Source: Euphorbia lathyris (taxonomy: Eukaryota > Streptophyta > Magnoliopsida > Malpighiales > Euphorbiaceae). From it: 64,000 nt of DNA. The stretch is from the NCBI RefSeq assembly GCF_963576675.1, contig NC_088912.1, forward strand, positions 101,275,895-101,339,894, in the 5' to 3' direction. Below, in pieces: positions 32,294 to 42,748 of this stretch. The notes beneath the pieces are model-generated. The model was not told the origin of the DNA. It did not search any database and saw nothing but the letters and a program-made list of their open reading frames with translations. The stretch's first letter is position 1. Each line of letters opens with the position of its first letter. The translations under genes were made by a program, and so were the position numbers.

Positions 32294-33784
32294 TTATTGC
32301 AAGATATCCGAACCGGAGCCCGATGGATCCGAGCTGTGACTGTTAAGAAGAGTTATTGCTTGCCCGGATTCTCTATTCTTAGCCCGCGGGTTTTGCTCGG
32401 TATTGGTCAGGAGAGTTCCTAGCTGTCTCTCCTGTTGTTGTCGGTTTAAAGGAGTCACTTGGTGACTTAAATCCCTGCAAAACACTTCATTGTCGGCAAG
32501 ACAGGTTAGAATGTCCTTTAACAAGGAAGTTACCGATTCACCTTGAACGTTGTTGGGAGGTTGGGCATTCCGACCGTCGGGGGCGTTTTGGGATTGCCCT
32601 AGCCCGTGCTCCCTATATTCTTGGTGGAACTCGGGTGGGGGCCTCAATACGTTATTGTTATTACCATATGACAGATTAGGATGTTGGTATCGAGGTCTCC
32701 ACCCGTTATCGTTATTATTGTGGTGGTTAGGATAGGAGTTTAAGTTAGAGTTGTACCTTTGGTTACCTCCTACGTAACTTACGTTCTCGGTATCACCGAC
32801 AAAAGGGGTGTCGGTGTTGCAATTTCTTCCGTCGTGATCACCACCACAATGGTTGCACATTAGGACATGTGCATCTTTATTGAGGCTCAATTGTGTTATT
32901 AAAGCGTCTAGTTTCTTGTTCATCTCAATCATGGAACCCCTTGAAGCCTCCTTTTCCATGGCGAACGCTTGATGTCTTGGGGGTCCGGCAAGCCGATCTT
33001 CTTGCCATTGAACGCTTTTTCTCACGAGCTCATTGATGAGCTCATATGCTTCGCTTGCTAATTTCCTTAACAGGTCCCCACCTACTGCGGAGTCCACAGT
33101 AGCACGATTAGTAGGCGTTAAACCATGATAAAAAGTACTTATAAGATCGTGCTTGGGGATGTCATGGTGTGGGCAACTTCGAAGCAATTTTCGGAACCTC
33201 GCCCAAGCCGCATGGAGGGCTTCATACTCGAGTTGCCGAAAGGAAGTGATATCATTGTGCAACTTCACCGTCTTGGAAGGTGGGAAGTAATAAGAGAGGA
33301 ACTCCTTTTCGAGCTCGACCCATGACGTGATAGTTCCGGCTTCCAATGAGTGCAACCATTCCAACGCTTGTCCTGTCAAAGAAAAAGGAAAAAGTTTTAG
33401 ACGTACGGCCTCAATCGGGACACCATTTTGCCGAGAAGTATCGGCACACATAAGAAATTTATCAAGATGTTCATTAGGGTTTTCATGATGTTCCCCTCCG
33501 AATTGATCGAGTTGTTGGATCAATTGGATCATGCTAGTTTTTATCTCATATGTGTTGGCCGGAATGGCGGGGGCGACAATTCCATTGTGATTTTACGGTC
33601 GATGCGGAGCTAGGATCTCCATCATTGTTCGGGTGTCGTTTCCCCCTCCATTTGGGACGTTGTTCACCGGTGGGTTGGTTTCATTGTTGACGTTGGCCAT
33701 CTTTTCTCTCCGAATCCTACAAAGAGTTCGTTCAATTTTAAGATCCATAGGAACGAGAGTATCACTCCGAGATCGGGTGTGCAT
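32294..33784 (-). pseudogene. gag: Athila/Tat-type Gag of the pol-less element, one in-frame stop
   Basis: ATG 33784 opens MHTRSRSDTLVPMDLKIERT, a typical Athila/Tat Gag start. TAA at 33593 then breaks the frame, which continues to 32294. The Retrotrans_gag domain follows (FGGEHHENPNEHLDKFL, LKLFPFSLTGQALEWLHSL, FLSYYFPPSKTVKLHNDI, FYHGLTPTNRATVDSAVGG). A short knuckle CNHCGGDHDGRNC (CX2CX3HX4C) matches the unusual Athila spacing. The C-terminus is Asn/Gln-rich. The family normally continues into pol; here no pol follows. Confidence 0.75.
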
Positions 33785-33920
33785 AAACTCAAAAAATAAA
33801 CAAAGAAAATATGAACAAGAAAAAATATTGTCGGTAAAAGTGTATATAAACAATTTATACAAAGATAATGCTTAGACTAACAATAAAACGTTTTGGTCTA
33901 ATATTGCAAGAACATATAAA

Positions 33921-33938
33921 TCCCTGGCAATGGCGCCA
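33921..33938 (-). other. Primer-binding site (Asp-tRNA-like variant)
   Basis: The minus strand reads tggcgccattgccaggga six bases from the LTR edge. It differs at two bases from the tggcgccgttgccgggga used by the neighbouring LARD-like element, so pairing to Asp-tRNA would be imperfect. Confidence 0.65.
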
Positions 33939-33944
33939 AAATCT

Positions 33945-35459
33945 TGATAGCGTATCCGGTAGTGCGGTAAAATATAATGATAAATGTGTGCTAGGGTTAT
34001 GGATATGATCTTTCTAAACGCTCTAACTCTACTAGACGCTACTACGTAGGGGCAAGTGTACCCCGTCGTATCAAGTAATAATCCGGTTAAGACTGGGTAT
34101 CGAATCCATGGGATTTATAACTACAAGTATTAAACTACTCGGTTTTACACGTTATCTAAGTGTTGAATACTTTAGTTGGTTGGGTGACAACTATAAACTA
34201 CTCCTAAACTACGGGTGAGACAATTCTCATGTATTTCGAGTCCTCTTAGAGTGATACGGGTGATGATAAGTTATAACCTATGATAAACGACACGAAATAT
34301 ACACGATTAATAGTTTACTCTTGCAAAGACGACTATTTATAGACCGAACAACTCCGTGAGGTTCTAGAGTCGTGATTTCCCCTTAAGGCGGCTTTAATTC
34401 TTAGGATTAGAAACTAGGGCATGTAAGTTCTGTGGCTCGTCAATTCCTACGGTTTCCGGTTTGTCAACTCGTGTAAGGCAACACCTATGTGATTCCTAAT
34501 AGATTTCGAAGCTCGTAAACGACCTACACAATAATCAATTATAAGTATCAAAACAAGTAATAAACATTAACATGTATAGTGAAAATGGAATCGTAAATCA
34601 TGTATTATAAATATGGAATATGAAAGTACGGGATACAACCAAGCCTAGTACATAGAAAGAGTACAAACTAATTAACAAGTAGAAAGGGGAGAAGAATCGG
34701 CCCTTAAGACTAGCTAACCTGACTCAAAGTCGTCTCTTAAGACTTGGAGGTGGAACTCTCGAGCTTGGTGAATCCGGATGGAGCGGAACTTCAGCGGAGT
34801 AACGGGAGGATTGAATACTGGTGGGGAACTCTAATACATGGAAAATTGAATACTGAAATGAGTGCTAATCACTCTTACTTATACATCAAGCTCGGGGGTA
34901 GAATTGTAAATACACAAGTTGCATTATTTCTGCATTTTTCCCAGGCTACGCCCCGCGTGGACAGGCAGACGCCCCGCGTGTTTGCCCATTCCGTTGATAA
35001 TTGACTGTGTGTGGATCAGATTCAGACTGTTTGTCATAACCACGCCCCGCGTAGGTTGGAGTATGTCCCGCATGATTGAGTCTCTGGAGTTCAATTGCTT
35101 GAATCATGTCTTTAGCGCCCCGCATGGCTTGGAACACGCCCCGCGTACCTGAGCTTCTGAAGCTTAGATTGACAAATTGCTCTTGTACGCCCCGTGTATT
35201 AGTAGAGACGCCCCGCGTGTGTCGGTGGATTTTACTCCTTTGCTTGTACCTGCGAAATACAATTCTCGACAGCCGAGTTAGCTTGACGCTTATTTTTCCG
35301 AAATTAACTGAAAACAAAGGAAATTGATCAAAAGCATAAAATTTATTTTTATTTTTTTATTTTATTAAAAACGCATTATTTTTATAATTAAACTCACTTA
35401 TTTAGTCCATAATTAAACCGTAATTAATGCTAAAAGATATGGACAAAATGCCCCTATCA
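33945..35459 (-). repeat. 5' LTR of the pol-less element
   Basis: Direct repeat of 26580-28120, ending in tatca with TSD attgt after it. ACGCCCCGCGT words cluster at 34948-35220. The segment gtaccccgtcgtatcaagta near 34060 is the complement of the end of the solo LTR at 59816-61358, showing that they are related. Confidence 0.85.
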
Positions 35460-35464
35460 ATTGT

Positions 35465-36207
35465 GCAATTATAAATGCAGTTTGGGTGATTTGGAAAACC
35501 AGGATTGGGTGATTTGGAAAACCAGGAATGATTGTATTTTTGGTGAGCAGTTTCCTAATATTCATTTGTGTTTGCGCTCACTTTGGGCAGCTATTACAGG
35601 TGTGGATTCTCTTGGTTTGGGCACCATTTGGAATTCAGTGGTGGAGAGGAATATTTTGTTGAATTTGGGTCTGCAGTCTAGGTACAGTCGTGCTCCTCGG
35701 ATTATTGCGGTTCGTTGGCAACCGTCGCCGCCGTTCTGGGTTAAGGCAAACATCGATGCTTCCGTTGTGGCTGGTTTGGCGGGTTGTGGTGTGGTATTTA
35801 GGGATCACACGGGTGGTTCTTTGGGGTCTTATGCTTTTCTGTTGGATTGTACGTTAGTGCACATGGCTGAACTTCAGGCGGTTTTATTTGCAATTTCTTA
35901 TGCTTTTTCGCGTGGGTGGCGCAAGCTTTGGGTTGAGAGTGATTCTTCTTATGTTGTGCATCTGTTTCGTTCTCGATTGATGGTTCCGTGGACTATGAAG
36001 GTGGGTTGGCAGAACTGTTTGGAGCATATGTTACAGATGGAAGTAGTTTTTTCTCATGTGTTCAGGGAAGGTAATCAAGTTGCGGATAAGCTGGCTAATT
36101 TTGGTAGAGTTAGTTCGGATTTTTGTTGGTGGGATGGAATTCCGGAATTTTGTTTTTTTCTCCTTCGCGATAATGCTTTATGTAGGGATTCTTTCCGTTT
36201 TGTTTAG
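35465..36207 (+). pseudogene. LINE ORF2, part 3: RNase H domain
   Basis: After the TSD, ORF2 resumes in frame (INAVWVIWKTRND). A 23-bp tandem duplication (unit starts 35484 and 35507) then shifts the frame. The remaining 240 codons are open and carry a plant-LINE RNase H domain (WVKANIDASV, GCGVVFRDHTGG, AELQAVLFAISYA, LWVESDSSYVVHL, HVFREGNQVADKLANFG), with the acidic residues in place. It ends at TAG 36205. Confidence 0.8.
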
Positions 36208-36288
36208 TTGTTGTTTTCTGGATGCTTTGTTGTTAATTTTTTTATTTTGCTTTTAATAATATTGGGTATCACTCGGCTTTATTCAAAA
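36208..36288 (+). other. LINE 3' UTR and short A-tail
   Basis: A T-rich stretch, gttgttttctggatgctttg...tttattcaaaaaa, ends at the TSD. The short A6 tail with ATTC before it is usual for plant L1-type elements. Confidence 0.65.
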
Positions 36289-36302
36289 AAGCATCATTTT
36301 GA
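36289..36302. repeat. Right target-site duplication of the LINE
   Basis: aagcatcattttga, identical to 661-674. The first two A bases are shared with the poly(A) tail. Confidence 0.8.
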
Positions 36303-37035
36303 TTCAATTTGAATCTTTACGTATAGATAAGAATTTTTATGTAAAGTTTTCAACTAATTCAGACTGTGTTGGAATTGAAGGAAAGGAAGTTTGTGTCATT
36401 ACAAATAATTCAAAACTCCCTCCTCCTTATCACGATAACGCCTCCCTCTCTACAATCTCATACTCTCTCTTTTCCTCGCCATCGTTGCGATGCCTAACTC
36501 ATCAACAACATTATGTTCATTTCGTCCTCCGAAACTTGAGTGAAGCCAGCGTTGACTCTGTTCTTTTGGAAACTTTGACAGGTATACTCTTCATGTTACT
36601 TTCTGGTTATTTTCATGCCTTTAATTCATCAATTGATTGTCCATTATTTTCATGCCTTTAATTCATCAATTAGCATTTTTGTTTTTCTCATGTGAAGGTT
36701 GTATACATCCATTTCCACTGCATCAATCCGATGCATAAGGTGTATTTCTTTCACTCATTTCTTTTTGTATCAATTTACGGTTCATTAATTTTTTTCACTT
36801 ATTTCTACCCTTACCTAAAATTTTTGTCACAAAAAAAAAATCACTTATTTCTTTTTATCAATTAATAGCTTGCAGATAGTTGCAAGCTATAAGATTCTTG
36901 TATACATCCTATTTCTGCCAAATTTTTTTATATAATAATTGATTTTGAACTGGTTTAGGAGTCTGGTCAATTTTGGAATTTCATGTTTGTATATGGATAC
37001 TTTTCTCCTTTTTTCATACTTATGTTAAATTTTTT
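36303..37035 (+). other. Host flank with a leader-exon look
   Basis: CT-rich cctccctctctacaatctc at about 36448 precedes a short open stretch ending in a donor-like GACAG|GTATACTC near 36580, with acceptor-like ctcatgtgaag near 36697. It may be the 5' leader of an old host gene, but no coding continuation is seen. The 26-bp phrase ttattttcatgcctttaattcatcaatt is tandemly duplicated at 36606 and 36648. Confidence 0.3.
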
Positions 37036-37552
37036 GGGTTAAATGTATCATTGGTCAGTGAACTTAATTACATTGTTGTCTCAAAATGGTCACTCAACTT
37101 CAATTTGTCTCAATAAAATCACTCAATTTTGAGTTTTGTCTCAATTAGGTCACTCCGTCGATTTTAGTGGTTAAAAAACATCAAAATGGTGACATAAGTG
37201 ATACGTCAATATGAGACAACTCATATTTCTAACCGAAACGAAATATGATAGGTACATGTCGGGTATCATTATGAAAAATCTAAATTTTATAGTTTTTTTC
37301 ATAAAAATAATCACGTGATAGCCAGATGGCGCATATATGGATATCATGTGTCATTTCGGTTAGAAATATTAGTTGTCTCATATTGACGTATCACTTATGT
37401 CATCATTTCGATGTTTTTTAACTACTAAAATCGACGGATTGACTTAATTGAGATAAAAGTCAAAATTGAGTGATTTTATTGAGACAAATTGAAGTTGAGT
37501 GACCATTTTAAGACAACCATGTAAGTTCAGTGACCAATGATACATTTAACCC
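37036..37552. mobile_element. Foldback MITE with very long terminal inverted repeats
   Basis: It begins gggttaaatgtatcattggt and ends with the exact complement. The two arms pair for about 180-200 bp with few mismatches, leaving a ~150-bp centre. Flanks are T-rich (aaatttttt / tattttttt), so a 9-bp duplication is possible but not provable. No ORF. Long TIRs suggest a Mutator-like non-autonomous element. Confidence 0.8.
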
Positions 37553-38484
37553 TATTTTTTTTTATATTGGTAACTTGCCTTCAGATTTTTGATACATGGA
37601 AAATGCTCTTGTACACACTAATAATTGTGCACGTTTTAATGCAGGATTTTCTTCTTTCATAAGTGGGAGGTTGGTCACTAGAAGCATGAAGAATTATTTT
37701 CTAGATTGAACTTGATGGATTTTATTATTTTCTAACGAACATGATTATGTTTGTTTGTTCTCTTTTAGAACTTTAATCAATATTGTAATTTCACATTGTA
37801 TATTAAATTATATGACAATGAGTATTTTGTTTATTATAAGATGATCTCCATGACATTTGCTATCGTGAATAAAAGTGTACATTTAATGACAATATCATTG
37901 TCCCTAATTAATACTGTTAAGTGAAAAATTAAATTTTATTGTGTCAAAAATTATGACAAATATAATGCCATTTAAATTTTCCAATTTCAGTCTTATATAT
38001 AGATATTCACCACATTAACTGTATTTTTTTATGACAAAATATAAATTTCGTCAGTTAAATATATACTTTCTATGACGATATTAAATTTTAACAAAAAAGG
38101 ATGATAGGTACAACGTCAATAAAATTCTATAATTTTGATATTGTATTGAAATTCGTCACTTTAACTATATATTTAGATGACAAATAATGAATGGTGTCAT
38201 TCAAACGTTTAGTATTTATGACAAAATAAAGTTTTATGTGACAAAATATTATAATAATAGTGACAAAATAAGCGTTACTAATACAAATCACACATGTTCT
38301 TGTTCGTCATATAAAAGTAAATTACCTATGACAATAGAAAAAATCGTGATATATACATAATACCACGCTCATGCCGTGATGATCACTGTGACGATTAATT
38401 TTCATCACCTATTATATATTGTGACGAAAAAACATGTTTTCATGACAATTTGTGCACGTCATAAAATATCAAATTTCTTTTGTG
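37553..38484. repeat. ATGACAA/TTGTCAT repeat cluster, probable CACTA subterminal region
   Basis: From about 37810 the words tatgacaa, gtgacaaaat, cgtcatt and cgtcata recur every 30-60 bp in both orientations, ending cgtcataaaatatcaaatttcttttgtg. This density is typical of CACTA subterminal regions, but clean CACTA ends are not present, so the element is truncated or decayed. Confidence 0.4.
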
Positions 38485-38988
38485 AGTTGTTAAGTTTACG
38501 TACCATAGGATATGGTTATACATGTCTATATATAAGGCTGGACTGAATCCCTTGTCCTCGAAGAATCCTTTGTGTGTTAGGATTCCTTCTTCTTTTAGGA
38601 GTCTTATTCTAAGAAAAGTCCTCTATGGTGAGGAGTACTTCGACCTAGCCGTATGGGGTTCCTTTTAGAAAGGAGATGTTCTATGGAAGCTTCACAGTGG
38701 ATCCGAAAGCATGTTTTGAGATAGTGGTGGTTGATCTGAGGCTCTTCGAATGCCACATGTCGATATCATTTTGTACAAGTTATTTCGAAAATTAGAAATT
38801 CAAAATTCACAATACAAATTTTAAAGACTAATTATCTCTCTACTTTGTTATCCACACCAGTAGCATTACTAACTACCATCTATACTTAGAGCATCTCCAA
38901 CAGCCTCTTAAGTTGGCTCTTAAGTTAAAATTTGAGGGGGAGAATAAAATATCAGCCCCAACAGCCTCATATTGGCTCCTCAAATCAC
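38485..38988. other. Intergenic, with a MITE-like end
   Basis: ctatatataaggctgg at 38526 is TATA-like. No ORF of note follows. agagcatctccaacagcctc at 38889 is a familiar terminus of plant hAT-type MITEs, truncated by the MITE that starts at 38989. Confidence 0.35.
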
Positions 38989-39273
38989 TAAGAGCATCTC
39001 CATCCCCTCTATTAATAGAGAGCCTATCTCCACCTCTTAGTACCTCTTAATTCATTTTTTATTAATAATTTATCATTGAAGGGTTTCTCTCCTCACACTA
39101 TTGGTAAATATAACAACAATTAATAATTGTAATGATAAAATAATAAATAAGGAGTGAATATAAGGAGTATTGTTGGAGATGATATGTCTTAATAGTCACT
39201 CTTAAATCACCAAGAGTCAATTATCTATATTATTTTTAGGGAGTGCACTAGGAGTCTCTTAGAGATGCTCTTA
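38989..39273. mobile_element. Small MITE, 285 bp
   Basis: Perfect 12-bp ends taagagcatctc and gagatgctctta. Flanks aatcacta and aatcacac are close to an 8-bp duplication, suggesting a hAT-type MITE. It is inserted in a similar older MITE that begins at 38889. Confidence 0.55.
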
Positions 39274-39430
39274 ATCACACTAGCAACAAGATCATCCTAT
39301 AGTCACGACATGTGGTTTTTTTTAACTGACATTCAGAATGTTATTGGGATTTTTTTATCTTTTATATTACTCATTATATGCATGTATCATTAATTTAGTT
39401 AAAATTTGATCAAAACTCGACTTTATCAAA

Positions 39431-41758
39431 CACTACAAAAAATAATGGTCTATTACGCACATAAATTTAAGGTTTAACGACGTTTTTTGGCGTCCCTAAA
39501 AGCTTACCCATGCTTTTCAAAGCGTCGTCAGAAGTGTCATTAAATCGCGTGTCGTTAATTTTAACGACGCATAAAACTTTATGTAGGTAAATTGAATCCG
39601 ACGACATATCACATTCAAGCGTCGACATGCTGCTAACATTTAAATTTTTAGTGTCGTGGTTTTTTTTCATAATATTTATTTTTAATTCTCAAAATTTCTA
39701 CTACGTTTTAATAAAGTGTCGCGAAGTTAGCAATACATATATTTTATTATGTCGTTATTTCACTACGACACTTAAATATAAATACATCTCCAAAGGCACG
39801 ACTTTTTTAATTCTATATTTAGCTAAAAACACTATTATGTCCTTAAAAATGTCATTATTATTATTATTATTATTATTAAATATTTATAACTAAAGTTATG
39901 AAATAATAAAAAATAATCATCACATTAAAAATATATACGAAAAACCAAACAAAGCATTTGAAATGTTAATAATATTTCAATGCCACAATATTTTATTCAA
40001 CCACTTTAAACTAAAAAAATGTACACAAAATCTTACGAATATCTGCTGAAAATGAAAAAAATACATATTCATATAGATCAAGTATATCTATAAATCTATA
40101 AAGGGCGGCCCGGTACATTACGCGTCCCCACTAAGACTCGAACCCGTGACCTTATAGATAACAAAATTTGAACTTCAGTCCTCTATTTACAAATATATGT
40201 CTCCTCTTTACTAAACTAAAAAACTAAAGATTAGCTTCAGTCCTCTCTATCTTAACAACATCATTTTCTTTCTGTTCTTCCTCTTTTACCTGCTAATTAA
40301 AAAAATCAAAAGTCAGACTCTAAGATTAGAGGTTAAGACTACACTTCAAAAATAATCAAAATAAGAATAGGAAAGAAAGAGCATGAAAACCGAAGAAAAA
40401 ACACAAAAATAATCAAATTAAAAAAATAGAAGAAAGATCGACAACGTCAAGATTGAGGAGATTGATACCATGGGTAAATAAGGTGAAATTGTTTCGTCTA
40501 CCATAGATGGAAGATGGTGGAAGTAACCCGCTAGAGTAAAAGAATGAAGAGGAATAACAATCAACAGACTAGACTAGGGGAAGGGGAAGAGAAATTGGGC
40601 GGTTGTGTTATGTTAGGTATGAAAGATTAGATTAAGTAGTATTTATTGGGGTGATTATGTTTTTCTGTTACACAGGAATTTTCACATGCATCTTAATGAG
40701 CAAGTGAATTTGCTCATTCACCGTTAGATATAGGCTTATTAAATCTAAGTTTCAGGATGCTTTGAATCTCCACCTTAGGATTCTAATAAACCTAGATCTA
40801 ACGGTGAATGAGCAAATTCGCATGCTTATTAAGGTGTATGTGATCAAGACTGTTCTTTTATAATGAGGGTTAATTATTGACCACATTTATTTATTTTTTT
40901 GAAACATTTAATCTCGTATATGAACAACCCACAAAATGAGGATAGGACTTATGCACCACGTTTCCACCACAATGCTAATTTAATGGGTTTTTTTTCTTTT
41001 TTTCTTTTTGGAAATAATCTTTTTTATTTATGGATAAAGAGGAGCCGTATATAGCAAATAAATATATAAAAAGTATAATTATAGAATTATCAATGAGATT
41101 TTATATTAGAATATATGTATTTTTACAAACAAAAATAGTAATTAATTTTCTAACAATACATCTAAACTGTCTAACTTTTTTCTTTTTTTTTCTAAGTTAA
41201 ATTTTTTAAAATGCTAACAAACCAATAAAAGCATCATTAAATTATTATAAAACACGACACAAATAGAAAAACCGTGGTTGAATTTTTTTAATATAGGGAC
41301 AAACTAAAAAATATGGGCGCTTTTTGTTGTCACAAAGTTTAAACTGTCTATAACTTATAAAAAAAATACTGACACTTATTTCTAAATATATAGTTAAAAT
41401 TTTAAAAATCACAGAAAAAAATTAAGAGCCTCATTAAGTAATTATAAAAGGCGACACAAAATTACAAAGTGTGGTTGAATTTTTAGATATGATAATAAAT
41501 AATAAAATAATAAAATAATAAAAAATATCAGGGACACGTTTCCACATCGCAAAATCTAATAACGTCTTTAACTTTATAAAAAATGTGGACGATTATTTTA
41601 AAAGCGTAGCAAATTTTTAAAAATACCATCAAATAATGAAAAACGTCGGTAAGTGATAGCAAAACACATACAAAAGTGTCGTTAAATTTTAAAATATAGA
41701 GACATATACCAAAAAGCGTTATTAATAAAGTGTCGTAATAGACCCTTTTTTTGTAGTG
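39431..41758. mobile_element. Non-autonomous CACTA (En/Spm) transposon, 2.3 kb
   Basis: It starts CACTACAAAAAATAATGGTC and ends with the complement of CACTACAAAAAAAGGGTCTA; the inner parts of both TIRs share GGTCTATTACG. It is flanked by the 3-bp TSD aaa (39428-39430, 41759-41761). Subterminal blocks are full of AACGACGC/GCGTCGTTAAA words. No transposase domain is visible. It contains an (ATT)n microsatellite at about 39857 and a SINE fragment at 40103. Confidence 0.8.
40103..40153 (-). repeat. Au-like SINE fragment inside the CACTA element
   Basis: gggcggcccggtacattacg and the tRNA-like gactcgaacccgtgacc (complement of a B box) are both present, but the ~80 bp that separate them in the copy at 53692 are deleted. 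Confidence 0.55.
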
Positions 41759-42236
41759 AAAGTTCAGCTAAAAAGAGTTCAATTTGATATAGAAATCGAC
41801 TCGAGATATTAATGAGCTGGAGCCGAGCCTACTTTGTCTAACGTTTTTTTTTTTTGGTAAGAATCTCAATTGACTAGTTAAAACTCTTAGTTATTGAAAA
41901 TTTTAGTGGGGGCATCGGAAAAAGGATTGAATATAAATAGTGGTTGAAAATTCTTTGGGCCATAATTGACAATTATTTAAGAAATTATTTTGTAACAGAT
42001 ACTGATTGAAAACTCATTGCGTCACAATTGACTATTAAGTAATTATTTTGTACCAATACAAAATAAAACACAAAAGTTGAATCATGCAAAAGCAAACTCG
42101 GGTCAAAATATCAAAAAACCATTTTAACCCAAAAACTTAAACTCAATGGTAATCAAGAAAATATTTTAATAAATTAAGGCTACTTAAAAGAACTATAACA
42201 ATACTCTCGGTAGGGTTATAAATGAGGTGAGCTTTG
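41759..42236. other. AT-rich intergenic DNA
   Basis: No gene. A diverged ~75-bp phrase (attgaaaattctttgggcca / attgaaaactcattgcgtca, each followed by attattttgta) is tandemly repeated at 41942-42050. Confidence 0.4.
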
Positions 42237-42748
42237 TGATACAGATTGAAAGCGATAAATGGAGGTTTTAATCGTAAACCAACAAAGATCTTCTTCTCTA
42301 GCTAGACTAGAAGGAGTGAATCCTGATAACAAAGGTAGAAACCTTAATCTCAAAGAGAAATGATAGTTGATTGATAAAAAGTTGCCCTATCCTTACAAAA
42401 TGAGGGTTTAAATACAACCTCCAAAAGATAAATAGAAGGACAGGGGTTATCCCTATTAGGGTTACAATATGGTTAACAATAAAAGGGTAAAATAGGTAAT
42501 GCGTCTAGACAACAGGTACAGAGGTGCAGGTACGGAGCGTCAGAGGTTGTTGGTGAATTCCTTCGGCAGGAAGTAATCTTGAGATCCGCCCAGTGTAGTT
42601 ATTGGTACGCCTCATGGCGTACGCCTAGATCCGCCCCGCTCGCATGTCCAGAGGATCCGCCCTCTTAGATACAACCTCTGTGGATACGCCGAGATGAGAT
42701 CCGCCAAGGCGCGTGTTATTATTGAGCCCAGTTAGGATGTCCGCATCA
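42237..42748 (-). repeat. 3' LTR of the CRM-like element
   Basis: tgatacag...ccgcatca. The minus-strand purine tract ttaaagaaggagagaa adjoins it. It includes the last ~41 codons of pol (42625-42748) and repeated GATCCGCC/TACGCC words. Confidence 0.85.

Larger units (their letters stand above)
26580..35459 (-). mobile_element. Pol-less Athila/Tat-like LTR retrotransposon with gag and a second ORF (TR-GAG-like)
   Basis: LTRs at 26580-28120 and 33945-35459 (tgatagcg...cctatca on the plus strand) are flanked by the perfect TSD attgt (26575-26579, 35460-35464). In minus orientation the order is 5' LTR, Asp-type primer site, gag (33784-32294), spacer, second ORF (31243-29987), spacer, purine tract, 3' LTR. 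No protease, RT, RNase H or integrase is present. Both ORFs carry stops. Over twenty ACGCCCCGCGTA-type words sit in the LTRs and spacers. It must depend on an autonomous partner. Confidence 0.85.
675..36288 (+). mobile_element. Full-length plant L1-type LINE, split by three LTR retrotransposons
   Basis: The LINE survives as four + strand segments: 675-1421 (5' leader), 13075-16997 (ORF1 and the endonuclease/RT part of ORF2), 25929-26579 (zinc-binding part of ORF2) and 35465-36288 (RNase H and 3' end). They total about 6.1 kb. A 14-bp TSD flanks the whole, and the tail is attcaaaaaa. The intervening DNA is a Sirevirus-like element and two Athila/Tat-like elements. Excising the second and third with one TSD copy each leaves ORF2 in frame across both junctions. 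The copy is dead: ORF1 has stops and a frameshift, and ORF2 has three TAG stops, a frameshift near 16815 and a 23-bp tandem duplication. Confidence 0.85.

Noticed and set aside
40140..40160. tRNA gene suggested by gactcgaacccgtgacc
   Set aside because: Only the B-box-like part is present, next to SINE sequence; no cloverleaf can be formed.
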